A DNA stretch of 64,000 nucleotides from Fibrobacterota bacterium (GTDB taxonomy: Bacteria > Fibrobacterota > Fibrobacteria > UBA5070): the NCBI GenBank assembly GCA_016715065.1, contig JADKBN010000003.1:700810-764809 (forward strand). The letters run 5' to 3'. The notes below the pieces were generated by a model, which made no database searches, had not been told where the DNA came from, and worked only from the letters and a program-made list of their open reading frames with translations. This document shows positions 1-7,946 of this stretch, in pieces (the first letter of the stretch is position 1; each line of letters begins with the position of its first letter). The translations under genes were made by a program, and so were the position numbers.

Positions 1-1106
1 TCCTGGACGCCAAATCCAAGCTCGCAACGGCCAAGGCCACCATCGGTTTCGATGGCTTCCTGGATGAGATCATCAATGCTGTCGACGTCCGCTCGGACAA
101 AGACACCTATGTGGCCATCCCCACCATCGAGGCATTGGGCAAGCGCATCCTTTCCGCTGCCGGGAAAAGCGCCAACATCGAGCTCGTGCCCCTCCAGCAG
201 AAGCTGGGCGGAAACGGCCCCCTGATGGCCTCCGCGTTGGGATCGCTGGGTCCTAAGATCATCTGCGTGGGCCTGATGGGCAAGCCGCTGCACGGCGTGT
301 TCGAAAAGCTCGCGCAGGATCTGCCGAACATCGAAATGATTTCGGCGGGCGACCCTGGTTACACCCAGGCGTTGGAATTCACCGACGGCAAGCTCATGCT
401 GGGCAAGCCCGGCACCATGCGCGACATGAACTGGCCCAACCTGGCCTCCGCGTTGGGTAATCGCCGCGACGAGGTCCTGTTTGGTGGACAACTTTTGGCG
501 TGCACCAACTGGACCCAGCTCACCGAGATGACTCCGCTGTTGGTGGAGATGGAGAAGGTTCTGCCTGTATCGCCGAACCTGACCATTTTCTTCGATCTGG
601 CCGATCCGGAAAAGCGCCCCAAGCAGGACTTGCTGGAAGTGCTCCAGCTCATGGGCAAGTTGCAGAAGAAGGCCAAGGTGGTCTTGGGTGTGAATTTGCG
701 CGAAGCCGAACAGGTTTCGGCTGTTCTGGGAATCACCGAGGTTCCGGAAGATTCCGTGGAAGGTGGCAAGGTCGCCTCCCGTCGCATCGCCGAAAAAATG
801 GCCATTCACGGAGTGGTGATCCACATGGTGGCCTACGCCTCGGCCTTCGTCGGTGGAGTTTCGGCAGGCGTTCCGGGACCGTTCTGCGCCAAGCCGGTCT
901 TGACCACGGGCGCGGGTGACCATTTCAATGGTGGGTTCACCGGGGGCTACCTAGCCGGCTTGTCGCTGGAACAGAGCCTTTGGACCGGGGTGTGCACCTC
1001 GGGCACCTACGTGCGCATCGGGCGCAGCCCGAGCTTTGCCGAGCTTGCGCAGTTTGAGCAGGATTGGGCCGAAGGGAAACTTTCCGACTGTCCTTCTCCC
1101 CAATAA
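1..1106 (+). CDS. PfkB-family sugar kinase, 5' partial
   Basis: Cytoplasmic kinase of the PfkB/ribokinase fold, which transfers phosphate from ATP to a sugar, nucleoside or related alcohol. The frame is already open at base 3, so the gene starts upstream of the window; GTG 111 is internal. The visible N-terminus has the strand and loop TIGFDGFLDEI that opens these enzymes, then KLGGNGPLMA, a substrate-side glycine motif. Near the C-terminus TTGAGDHFNGG (about 903-935) is the PfkB signature with the catalytic Asp of GAGD. The substrate cannot be read from the sequence. A strong terminator follows directly. Family is sure; specificity is open. Confidence 0.9.
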   Translation, partial: LDAKSKLATAKATIGFDGFLDEIINAVDVRSDKDTYVAIPTIEALGKRILSAAGKSANIELVPLQQKLGGNGPLMASALGSLGPKIICVGLMGKPLHGVFEKLAQDLPNIEMISAGDPGYTQALEFTDGKLMLGKPGTMRDMNWPNLASALGNRRDEVLFGGQLLACTNWTQLTEMTPLLVEMEKVLPVSPNLTIFFDLADPEKRPKQDLLEVLQLMGKLQKKAKVVLGVNLREAEQVSAVLGITEVPEDSVEGGKVASRRIAEKMAIHGVVIHMVAYASAFVGGVSAGVPGPFCAKPVLTTGAGDHFNGGFTGGYLAGLSLEQSLWTGVCTSGTYVRIGRSPSFAELAQFEQDWAEGKLSDCPSPQ

Positions 1107-1126
1107 AGCCTGACGAGTTTTAGTGG

Positions 1127-1164
1127 AAAGCCCTCTCTGTCAATCCGACAGAGAGGGCTTTTGT
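1127..1164 (+). terminator. Rho-independent terminator of the PfkB gene
   Basis: A 15-bp perfect stem (1127-1141 with 1147-1161) closes a 5-nt loop and runs into a T-rich stretch. It lies 21 bases after the stop codon of the kinase gene. Confidence 0.85.
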
Positions 1165-1345
1165 TATTTATCGACAACAATACGCCAATAATGTCAATAT
1201 TTGTGCAGTGGCAATTGGACAAACCCTCGCGATGTCATCATGCGGTTCCTCAAAGACCGAATGTGAAGCTTGGCACGGGATTGGCAATACCAATCAGCAG
1301 GCAACACGCCGGCTCGATCTCACACAACACCAGGAGAAATCCGTG

Positions 1346-2035
1346 ATGAACTTCAAAACTCGCCTTGTACTGACTGGACTGCTCGCCGTTGGTTTCGCCG
1401 CTGAGGTCTCCGCCTGGGATGAATACGCACCCGTCGCCAAAGGCAAGACCGAAGTCGACCTGATGGCTGGGTACAATCTTGCTCCGACAGCTGGCGGTTT
1501 CTCTCCTTCGCTCCAGGTGAAGTACGGCATCATCGACGGTCTGGATGTGGAACTGTTCGAGGCGCTGGCCACCGACCCGGAAGTGGGCGCGGGCCAGCCC
1601 AACCTCGCCGTGAAGTACGGCCATGCCTCCGGCTTCGGCGGCTTCATCGGCGCCGATCTTCCCTTCGCCTCCGAGAAGGTCTCTGCGGATCCGAGCGTGG
1701 CCATCTACGTGGCCGCCCAGTACATCAAGACCTTCGACAAGATCCTTCTGACCGACTGGTTGCTCTACAACCGTTCGATGGCAGACGGAGCTGTTGGTTC
1801 CATCGACCTTTACGTCAAGCCCCAGTACAACGTCAACGACAAGGTCGGACCTTACGTTGGCTTGGACTTCAAGGCTGACGAGAAGTTCGAAGGCTACACC
1901 ATCACCCTCAAGCCCGGCATCAACTACGTCATCAACGGCACCTACAGCGCCGAAGCCAACGTGGGCATCGCCAAGACCAAGGACGTGGACGATATCGGCG
2001 CCGCCGCCTACGTCGGATTCTACGGTCTGTTCTAA
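1346..2035 (+). CDS. Predicted outer-membrane beta-barrel protein
   Basis: A 229-aa secreted protein. Residues 1-23 form a typical Sec signal peptide: two basic residues, a hydrophobic run LVLTGLLAVGFAA, and cleavage near VSA. The mature part alternates hydrophobic and polar residues, is rich in Gly and aromatic residues, and ends in the aromatic residue Phe (YVGFYGLF), all typical of small outer-membrane barrels. ATG 1346 is chosen because AGGAG sits 9 bases upstream; an in-frame GTG directly before it is less likely. No specific family is recognised and no substrate can be named. It is flanked by terminators on both sides and so is probably transcribed alone. Confidence 0.7.
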   Translation: MNFKTRLVLTGLLAVGFAAEVSAWDEYAPVAKGKTEVDLMAGYNLAPTAGGFSPSLQVKYGIIDGLDVELFEALATDPEVGAGQPNLAVKYGHASGFGGFIGADLPFASEKVSADPSVAIYVAAQYIKTFDKILLTDWLLYNRSMADGAVGSIDLYVKPQYNVNDKVGPYVGLDFKADEKFEGYTITLKPGINYVINGTYSAEANVGIAKTKDVDDIGAAAYVGFYGLF

Positions 2036-2066
2036 GGAGTTTTCGGGGATTTTCCCTGGAAGGCGG

Positions 2067-2140
2067 CTTCCGCAAGCTTGTGCGCTTCGCTTGCGGAAGT
2101 CGTGACCCCGTCGCACCGACAATGTGCGGCGGGGTCTTTT
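2067..2140 (+). terminator. Two tandem hairpins ending the barrel gene
   Basis: The first hairpin pairs 2067-2077 with 2089-2099 (11 bp). The second pairs 2104-2116 with 2124-2136 (13 bp with one G-T pair), is GC-rich and is followed by TTTT, so it looks like the actual terminator. Confidence 0.8.
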
Positions 2141-2257
2141 CGTTTTCGGTCTCCTGATGATTCCCGCCACAAAGGCCACGACGGATGGTTCATGGGAGGC
2201 ATTATCTTTTCCCGCCTTCTCAATAGGCACAGCATCCTTCCAAAGGACAACGCAACG

Positions 2258-2545
2258 ATGTCGATCAAGGTCAACGAATACTTCGAAGGCAAGGTGAAGT
2301 CCCTCTCCGTGGAAAACTCCGCGGGCAAGCAGACCGTGGGCGTGATGGTGGCGGGCGAATTCGAATTCGGCACCGGATCGGCCGAGGAAATGACCCTGGT
2401 TTCGGGTGCATGGGAACTCCAGATCCCCGGCGTGGCGGGCGGCTTCAAGTCCTACGCGGTGGGTCAGACGGCCAACATCCCGGCCAACTGCAAATTCCAG
2501 CTCAAGATCCTGGAAACCAGCGCCTACCTCTGCCGGTTCGAGTGA
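2258..2545 (+). CDS. ppnP: Pyrimidine/purine nucleoside phosphorylase PpnP
   Basis: A 95-aa protein matching the PpnP (YaiE, formerly DUF1255) family from end to end. These small cupins split nucleosides with phosphate into base and ribose-1-phosphate in the cytoplasm. Family landmarks visible are NEYFEGKVKSL near the N-terminus, GVMVAGEFEFGT, the GAWELQIPG segment and the ending SAYLCRFE. Length is normal for the family. ATG 2258 has an AAAGGA ribosome site upstream. The stop overlaps a possible GTG start of the following U32 gene, so the two may be cotranscribed. Confidence 0.93.
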   Translation: MSIKVNEYFEGKVKSLSVENSAGKQTVGVMVAGEFEFGTGSAEEMTLVSGAWELQIPGVAGGFKSYAVGQTANIPANCKFQLKILETSAYLCRFE

Positions 2546-2559
2546 GTCAAAGCTTGGCG

Positions 2560-3780
2560 ATGCCGGCGGTGGAGCTTCTGGCTCCGGCCGGAAACCCAGA
2601 GCGCATGCGGATCGCCTTCGCCTACGGGGCGGATGCGGTCTACGCCGGGCAGGCGGCCTTTTCCCTGCGCGGGCGGGAGAACGGTTTTTCCAACACGCGC
2701 ATCGTCGCCGATGCCGTGGTGGAGGCCCATGGCCTGGGGAAGAAATTCTTCCTGGCCGCCAACGTGTTTCCGCACAACAACAAGGTGGAAGCGTTCCGTC
2801 GCGCCTTGACAGAAATTGTTGAGGCGGGTCCGGACGCGTTGATCATGGCCGATCCAGGCATGATCAGCTGGACACGTAAGACATTTCCCGACGTGACCAT
2901 CCACCTGTCGGTGCAGGCCCATGCGGTCAACTGGGCCACCTGCGCGTTCTGGCACGAGCTGGGGGTCAAACGCGTGATTCTTGCGCGCGAGCTGTTGTTG
3001 CGCGAAGTCCAGGAGATTCGCGAGCGCGTGCCGGACCTGGAACTGGAAGTGTTCGTGCACGGCGCGGTGTGCATGGCCCAGAGCGGACGGTGCATGATCT
3101 CCGACTGGATGGAGCACCGCGACGCGAACCAAGGAAATTGCAACAACGCCTGCCGGTTTCCCTACGACCTCACTGCCACCTCGCCCAAATTGCCCGAGGG
3201 AGAGGCCATGCGGGTCACGGAAGACGAACACGGCACCTATCTGTTCAACGCCCGCGATCTGTGCGCGCTTCCCGCCTTGGATCAGGTGGTGGCCACGGGA
3301 GTGCACTCGCTCAAGATCGAAGGGCGCACGAGATCTCCCTATTATGTGGCCCAGGTGGTGCGGGCCTACCGCATGGCGCTGGACGCCATCGCCCAGGCCA
3401 AGTCGATTCCGCCAGAGGCGCTTGCGGCCATCGCCGCCACCGATTCGCGGGGTTGGACCAGTGGGTTTCGGCTTCCGGGCGACCCGATGGGCCAAATCCT
3501 GAACGCCGATCGCGAACACCCGCCCGGTGCGGTGGTGGTGGGCCAAATCCGCGACTGGAAAAATGGTCGAGTGACCATTTCGGTGCGCAACCGCATCGAG
3601 ACCGGAATGAGGCTGGAGTTGCTTTCTCCCGCCGGAATCCAGGAAATCACGGCTTCGGGGCTGGAAAACCATCGCGGGGAGTCGGTGGACGCGCTTCACT
3701 GCGGGATGGAAGGGTGTCGGTTGGATCTTCCCGTGGCGGCGGCGCCGTGGAGCTTCTTGGTCCGTCCTGTCCAGGGGTGA
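2560..3780 (+). CDS. trhP: U32 peptidase-family protein, TrhP (YegQ)-like
   Basis: Member of the U32 family closest to E. coli YegQ/TrhP, which takes part in making 5-hydroxyuridine at tRNA position 34; whether it acts as a peptidase is doubtful in this branch. The start VELLAPAGNPE is the family opening, and the U32 signature is present as EVFVHGAVCMAQSGRCMIS with its two cysteines, followed by further cysteines in GNCNNACRFPY that in relatives bind an iron-sulfur cluster. At 406 aa it is somewhat shorter than YegQ (about 450). ATG 2560 is used; GTG 2542, which overlaps the ppnP stop as GTGA, would add six residues and is a real alternative because neither start has a clear ribosome site. 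Confidence 0.88.
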   Translation: MPAVELLAPAGNPERMRIAFAYGADAVYAGQAAFSLRGRENGFSNTRIVADAVVEAHGLGKKFFLAANVFPHNNKVEAFRRALTEIVEAGPDALIMADPGMISWTRKTFPDVTIHLSVQAHAVNWATCAFWHELGVKRVILARELLLREVQEIRERVPDLELEVFVHGAVCMAQSGRCMISDWMEHRDANQGNCNNACRFPYDLTATSPKLPEGEAMRVTEDEHGTYLFNARDLCALPALDQVVATGVHSLKIEGRTRSPYYVAQVVRAYRMALDAIAQAKSIPPEALAAIAATDSRGWTSGFRLPGDPMGQILNADREHPPGAVVVGQIRDWKNGRVTISVRNRIETGMRLELLSPAGIQEITASGLENHRGESVDALHCGMEGCRLDLPVAAAPWSFLVRPVQG

Positions 3781-3896
3781 GGTGGCCAGCGGGCCGACGA
3801 GTCAACACGGCGCGAGTACCTTTCGCCAGTACGATCGCGGCACCCCCGATGGGGATGTCGGCGAGCCCATGCCCTTGTGATCCCAGGAGTCCGTCC

Positions 3897-4583
3897 ATGA
3901 AACTCGAAGTCCGTTTCGCTTTCTGTGTCCTGCTGGCTGCGGCCGTTTGCGCCTGCGCCCAACAGATCGGAACCCTCGAGCCGGAACACAAGCAGGCGGT
4001 CTATGTCCGTCCCATCGAGCTTCTGGCCATGGGCGGCGGACTGTTCATCCCCAAGACGGAACTTGTCTGGATCCACCTGGATGCGGAGCGCTACATCGTG
4101 CCCGGCTGGTCGGCGGTGGCCGGAATCCAGAATCTGTCGGCCAAGAACACCGACAATTCCAACAATTCCGGCGAGTTCGGGTTCTTCGATGCGGTGGTCG
4201 GCGGCAGATGGTATCCCACCAGGCCCTTCAGCGGATACTACGTGCAGTCCCAGTTCGATTACAACTCCATCAGCATGCACACGGAAAAAGGAAACGGGAG
4301 CGAGACCGGAGATCTGACCGGGTCCCGATTCGGAATGGCCTTCGTGACCGGGTACAACATCAAGGGGAGCCGGCTGGCGTTCGATTGGAACGTGGGCCTG
4401 TGCGTGTTCGCCTCGCCCAAGTTCCAGGTGGATCGCCGCTACAACGACGGACGTGCCCCCGTGACCCTCACCTTGGACGACGCCTTCAGCGAGCCGGCCG
4501 TGAGCAAGTACAAGAGCTACGTGAACATGGCCGTGGCGGGATTCATGCCCACCATGAACCTGGCGGTCGGCGTCCAGTTCTGA
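3897..4583 (+). CDS. Secreted, predicted outer-membrane protein, unknown
   Basis: A 228-aa protein with an N-terminal signal peptide (hydrophobic core CVLLAAAVCAC, probable cleavage before QQIG). The mature part has alternating beta-strand patterns with many aromatic residues and ends VGVQF, a C-terminal Phe as in outer-membrane barrels. A segment GFFDAVVGGRWYP and later GTGYNI-like strands resemble barrel strands but I recognise no named family. ATG 3897 is supported by AGGAG 8 bases upstream. The 116 bases between the U32 gene and this one hold no clear terminator. Confidence 0.6.
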   Translation: MKLEVRFAFCVLLAAAVCACAQQIGTLEPEHKQAVYVRPIELLAMGGGLFIPKTELVWIHLDAERYIVPGWSAVAGIQNLSAKNTDNSNNSGEFGFFDAVVGGRWYPTRPFSGYYVQSQFDYNSISMHTEKGNGSETGDLTGSRFGMAFVTGYNIKGSRLAFDWNVGLCVFASPKFQVDRRYNDGRAPVTLTLDDAFSEPAVSKYKSYVNMAVAGFMPTMNLAVGVQF

Positions 4584-4644
4584 TCCGGCAATAGACGTCG
4601 CGGCGGTTTACCTTTGGGGATTCATTCCTATCGGAGAACCGCCA

Positions 4645-5868
4645 TTGATCTCGGCCAAAGAACAACTCGAAATCCTTCGTCGCGGCGTCATCGAGCTGAT
4701 CGACGAGAAGGATCTGCTCGCGAAACTGGAAAAGAGCGTCGCGACAGGTAAGCCTCTGCGTGTGAAAATGGGTGTGGACCCCACCGCGCCGGACATCCAT
4801 CTGGGTTTCACGGTGGGCATGCGCAAGTTGCGCCAGTTCCAGGACCTGGGCCACCAGGTCGTGCTGATCGTGGGCGACTACACGGCCACCGTGGGCGATC
4901 CTTCCGGCAAGTCCAAGACCCGCGCGCGCCTCACGCACGAGCAGGTTCTCAAAAACGCGGAGTCCTACAAGGAACAGTTCTTCCAGATCGTGGACCGCGA
5001 CAAGACCGAGGTGGTCTACAATGGCGAGTGGTTCCGCACCCTCACCTTCGACAAGGTCACGGAGTTGATGAGCCGCATCACCGTGGCCCAGATGTTGGAA
5101 CGCCAGGATTTCCAAAACCGCCACGCCGCCGGAAACCCCATCTCGCTCCATGAATTCCTGTACCCTCTGATGCAGGGGCTGGACAGCGTGATGATCGAAG
5201 CCGACGTGGAGCTGGGCGGCACCGACCAGAAATTCAACGTGTTGCGCGGACGCGAACTCCAGCGCGACCCGGCCCTTTGCGATGTCTTTGGAAAGCCCCA
5301 CCAGGAGCCCCAAGTGGGCTTGTTCGTGCCCATCTTGCTGGGAACCTGCGGCCAGGAGAAGATGTCCAAGTCGCTGGGCAACTACGTGGGGATCACCGAA
5401 GCCCCGCAGGTGATGTACCACAAGATCTACTCGATCCCTGACCCTCAAGTGGCCGACTGGACCACGCTGCTCACCGACATGCCCTTGACGGAAATTGACT
5501 CCCGCAAGGCTTCGCTGGTTTCCGATCCATCTTCCATCAATGCTTGGAAAGCCTGGTTGGCCCATGAGATCGTGCGCCAGTACCATGGATTGGAAGCGGC
5601 CGACCAGGCCCGCGAACGCGAAGCGGCGGTGCATCGCGGAGAGGCCCTGCCTGACGACACCCCCATGGTTTCGCGTGGCAGCACTGCGAACTTGCTGGAC
5701 CTTCTGGTGGAAGTCGGTGCGGTCCCTTCGCGCGGCGAAGGCAAGAAGCTCTTGCAAAACGGGGGCGTCCAGATCGATGGGGAAAAGGTGTCCGATCCCG
5801 GCCAGGCTCTGCCAGCGGGTGAGTTCGTGCTGCGCGCCGGCAAGCGGAAGTTCTGGAAGGTGGGGTGA
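4645..5868 (+). CDS. tyrS: Tyrosyl-tRNA synthetase
   Basis: Charges tRNA-Tyr with tyrosine using ATP. A 407-aa class I synthetase: the HIGH-type motif appears as PDIHLG near residue 50, and KMSKS is intact near residue 240 in QEKMSKSLGN. The C-terminal 60 residues form the S4-like RNA-binding domain (VPSRGEGKKLLQNGGVQIDG). The best start is TTG 4645, which has GGAG 8 bases upstream and gives the expected N-terminal length; no ATG lies nearby in frame. It is preceded by a short intergenic gap and followed by a long one, so it is probably monocistronic. Confidence 0.95.
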   Translation: MISAKEQLEILRRGVIELIDEKDLLAKLEKSVATGKPLRVKMGVDPTAPDIHLGFTVGMRKLRQFQDLGHQVVLIVGDYTATVGDPSGKSKTRARLTHEQVLKNAESYKEQFFQIVDRDKTEVVYNGEWFRTLTFDKVTELMSRITVAQMLERQDFQNRHAAGNPISLHEFLYPLMQGLDSVMIEADVELGGTDQKFNVLRGRELQRDPALCDVFGKPHQEPQVGLFVPILLGTCGQEKMSKSLGNYVGITEAPQVMYHKIYSIPDPQVADWTTLLTDMPLTEIDSRKASLVSDPSSINAWKAWLAHEIVRQYHGLEAADQAREREAAVHRGEALPDDTPMVSRGSTANLLDLLVEVGAVPSRGEGKKLLQNGGVQIDGEKVSDPGQALPAGEFVLRAGKRKFWKVG

Positions 5869-6243
5869 GGTTTCCCTCGACCGAACTTTTGCGGGTATGG
5901 CCGCATCGGTCTTGGGTTTGGCAAAAAGTTGCGGTTATGTTCGGAACGTCATCCTTCTTCCGGGTGACGGATCGATAGACGTCCACTGCGCCAAATGGGT
6001 GGTGACCTGGTCCCCATGCCTGTGTCCTTCCCGGCTGGAATCCGCCACATGGATGCGCGTCGATTCCTAGGCGGGTGAATTCCATCGGTTATAGCGAAAA
6101 AAACAGCAAGAACCTGGGAAATTTTTCGCTGTAGCGAAACAAAATGGCTGCTGGACCAGAAAACGATGTGAACCCGCTGGGGCCCATCACGTCGGAAACT
6201 CCCCACTGGACCCGTTGGCGCCCGGGTGGTATGATCTGCCACG
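5869..6243. other. 375-bp intergenic region after tyrS
   Basis: No convincing gene. Two weak structures are visible: a bulged hairpin at 5879-5911, which may terminate tyrS, and an AT-rich inverted repeat of 9 bp (6093-6101 with 6122-6130) built from AGCGAAAAA. The promoter of the sigma-factor operon should lie near the right end; TATGAT at about 6227-6232 is a possible -10 but has no good -35 partner. Confidence 0.4.
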
Positions 6244-6999
6244 ATGGCCCAGATTGCCGAGCTCTGGAAGGAATGGAAAGTCGAGGGTTCTCGGCAGGCC
6301 AAGGACAAGCTCCTGGCCGAGTACGCTGGACTGCTGCGCCAGACCGCCCAACGCGTTGCCGTGGGACTTCCCAGCCATGTGGAGATCGGCGACTTGGTGG
6401 GTGCGGGGGTGATGGGGCTCATCCGCGCCGTGGAAACATTCGACCCCGAACGCGAGATCAAGTTCGAGACCTACGCCGTCCACAAGATTCGCGGGGCGAT
6501 ACTGGACGACCTGCGCGCCATGGACTGGGTGCCGCGTTCGGTGCGCCAAAAAGGTCGGAATCTGCAGAAGGCCTACGCGGAACTTTCCGCCCAGCTCGGC
6601 CGCATGCCCTACGACGACGAGACCGCCGAGCATTTGGGTCTGACGTTGGTGGAATTCGAAGAGCTGCTCACCGAAGTAGCCCCCCTCACGGTCCTTTCGC
6701 TGGACGAGCAGGATGGATTGGGCGACGAGGCTCCCAAGCTTTCCGAGGTGATCGCCGATCCCCAGGCGGCCAACGCCTTGGAAGAGATGCAGGAGGGCGA
6801 GGTCCGCGCGATCCTGCGCGAAGCCATCACCGGTTTGCCCGCCAAGGAGCGCGCCGTGGTGGCGATGTACCACTTCGAGGAATTGAATTTCAAGGAGATC
6901 GGCAAGGTGCTGGGCGTGACGGAATCGCGCGTGTGCCAGATCCATTCCAAGGCGATGATCAAATTGCGCTCGCGCGTGCGGATGCAGGTGCGCAAGTGA
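6244..6999 (+). CDS. fliA: Sigma-28-type RNA polymerase sigma factor (FliA/WhiG)
   Basis: A 251-aa sigma factor that directs RNA polymerase to a special promoter class. Region 2 is clear (GDLVGAGVMGLIRAVETFD, then KFETYAVHKIRGAILDDLR, the FliA/WhiG hallmark), region 3 contains WVPRSVRQKGR, and region 4 ends in a helix-turn-helix with FKEIGKVLGVTESRVCQI. In motile bacteria this class drives late flagellar genes, in streptomycetes (WhiG) development; the window has no flagellar genes, so the regulon is unknown. Its stop overlaps the start of the HDOD gene by four bases (GTGA), and that gene overlaps a histidine kinase the same way, so the three form one signalling operon. Confidence 0.92.
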   Translation: MAQIAELWKEWKVEGSRQAKDKLLAEYAGLLRQTAQRVAVGLPSHVEIGDLVGAGVMGLIRAVETFDPEREIKFETYAVHKIRGAILDDLRAMDWVPRSVRQKGRNLQKAYAELSAQLGRMPYDDETAEHLGLTLVEFEELLTEVAPLTVLSLDEQDGLGDEAPKLSEVIADPQAANALEEMQEGEVRAILREAITGLPAKERAVVAMYHFEELNFKEIGKVLGVTESRVCQIHSKAMIKLRSRVRMQVRK

Positions 7000-7946
7000 C
7001 ACCCACCGGACGCCTGGCGCTCAAGCTCAAAGGCCCTCTCGACGAGGGAGACGGGGCATCGACGACGCCCGAACAGCGCGCGGAGCGGTTGCGAAGATCG
7101 ACAGAATCCGTTATCACGTTGCCCACGCTTCCCGCCTCCATCGAGAGGCTGCTGGAGATGGTGGGCCGTCCCGACACGTCCGCCCGTTCGCTTGCCTCGG
7201 TGATCTCGCTGGACCAGGTGCTCACCGCGCGGCTCCTGCGATTGGCCAACTCCAGCTACTACGGGTTTTCCCAAAAGGTGTCCACGGTGAGCTTGGCTCT
7301 GGTGATGCTCGGGTTCGATGCCGCCAAGGACATCGCCCTGACCACCACCGTGATGCGCTCCTTCGGAGCCAACAAGATCGATCCCCGGTTCGATCTGGCC
7401 CGCTTCTGGTCGCATTCGGTCGCGGTCGCTTCGGCAAGCCGGTATCTGTCGCGCGTGTTGCGCATCGGATCTCCGGGCGAGGCCTTCACCGCCGGCATCC
7501 TGCACGACATCGGCCAAGTGGTTTTGCAGGCCTACCACCCCGATGCCTTCGGGAAGGTGATCCACAAGGTGTTGGAAGAGGGGGCTGGGCTTCTGGAGAC
7601 GGAGATGGAAGTGCTCGGTGCCACGCATCCCCAGGTGGGTGGGTGGCTTTGCCGACGTTGGAATCTGCCGGAGGCCATCTGCGCTTCCGTGGAACACCAC
7701 CACGCTCCCCAGGAAAATCCCTCTGGCGGAGGCATGCCGAGCGTCGTGGCCATGGCCGACCATTTCGATGGCGTGTCGCCGGAAGGAGGCTGGCTGGGAG
7801 GAAACGGCCAAGATAAGCTCGCCGGAATCCTCGCCGCCCTGACCCGTGATGGGATCCACGTGGAAGTCGACGACATGGAATCGCTCTGGAAGGACGTTCG
7901 CCTGGAGATCGAAAAATCCAAGGAACTCCAGGAGGCGTTCCGGTGA
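6996..7946 (+). CDS. HDOD-domain signalling protein
   Basis: A 316-aa protein with an HDOD domain at about residues 45-240. Landmarks are LPTLPASIERLLEM, the segment VLTARLLRLANSSYYG, and the degenerate metal-dependent phosphohydrolase core GILHDIGQ; HDOD domains relay signals and generally lack phosphodiesterase activity. The first 40 residues are charged and probably disordered. The start is GTG 6996, which overlaps the sigma-factor stop (GTGA); no other start fits. The gene sits between a sigma factor and a kinase with four-base overlaps at both ends, which argues that the three proteins serve one pathway. Confidence 0.88.
   Translation: MTPTGRLALKLKGPLDEGDGASTTPEQRAERLRRSTESVITLPTLPASIERLLEMVGRPDTSARSLASVISLDQVLTARLLRLANSSYYGFSQKVSTVSLALVMLGFDAAKDIALTTTVMRSFGANKIDPRFDLARFWSHSVAVASASRYLSRVLRIGSPGEAFTAGILHDIGQVVLQAYHPDAFGKVIHKVLEEGAGLLETEMEVLGATHPQVGGWLCRRWNLPEAICASVEHHHAPQENPSGGGMPSVVAMADHFDGVSPEGGWLGGNGQDKLAGILAALTRDGIHVEVDDMESLWKDVRLEIEKSKELQEAFR

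Noticed and set aside
2524..3699. 391-residue minus-strand frame opposite the U32 gene
   Set aside because: The plus strand carries a clear U32 family protein with its signature; the antisense frame is a by-product of high GC.
6093..6130. AT-rich inverted repeat as a terminator of tyrS
   Set aside because: The stem is 9 bp of mostly A-T pairs with a 20-base loop and lies 220 bases after the stop, so it would be too weak.
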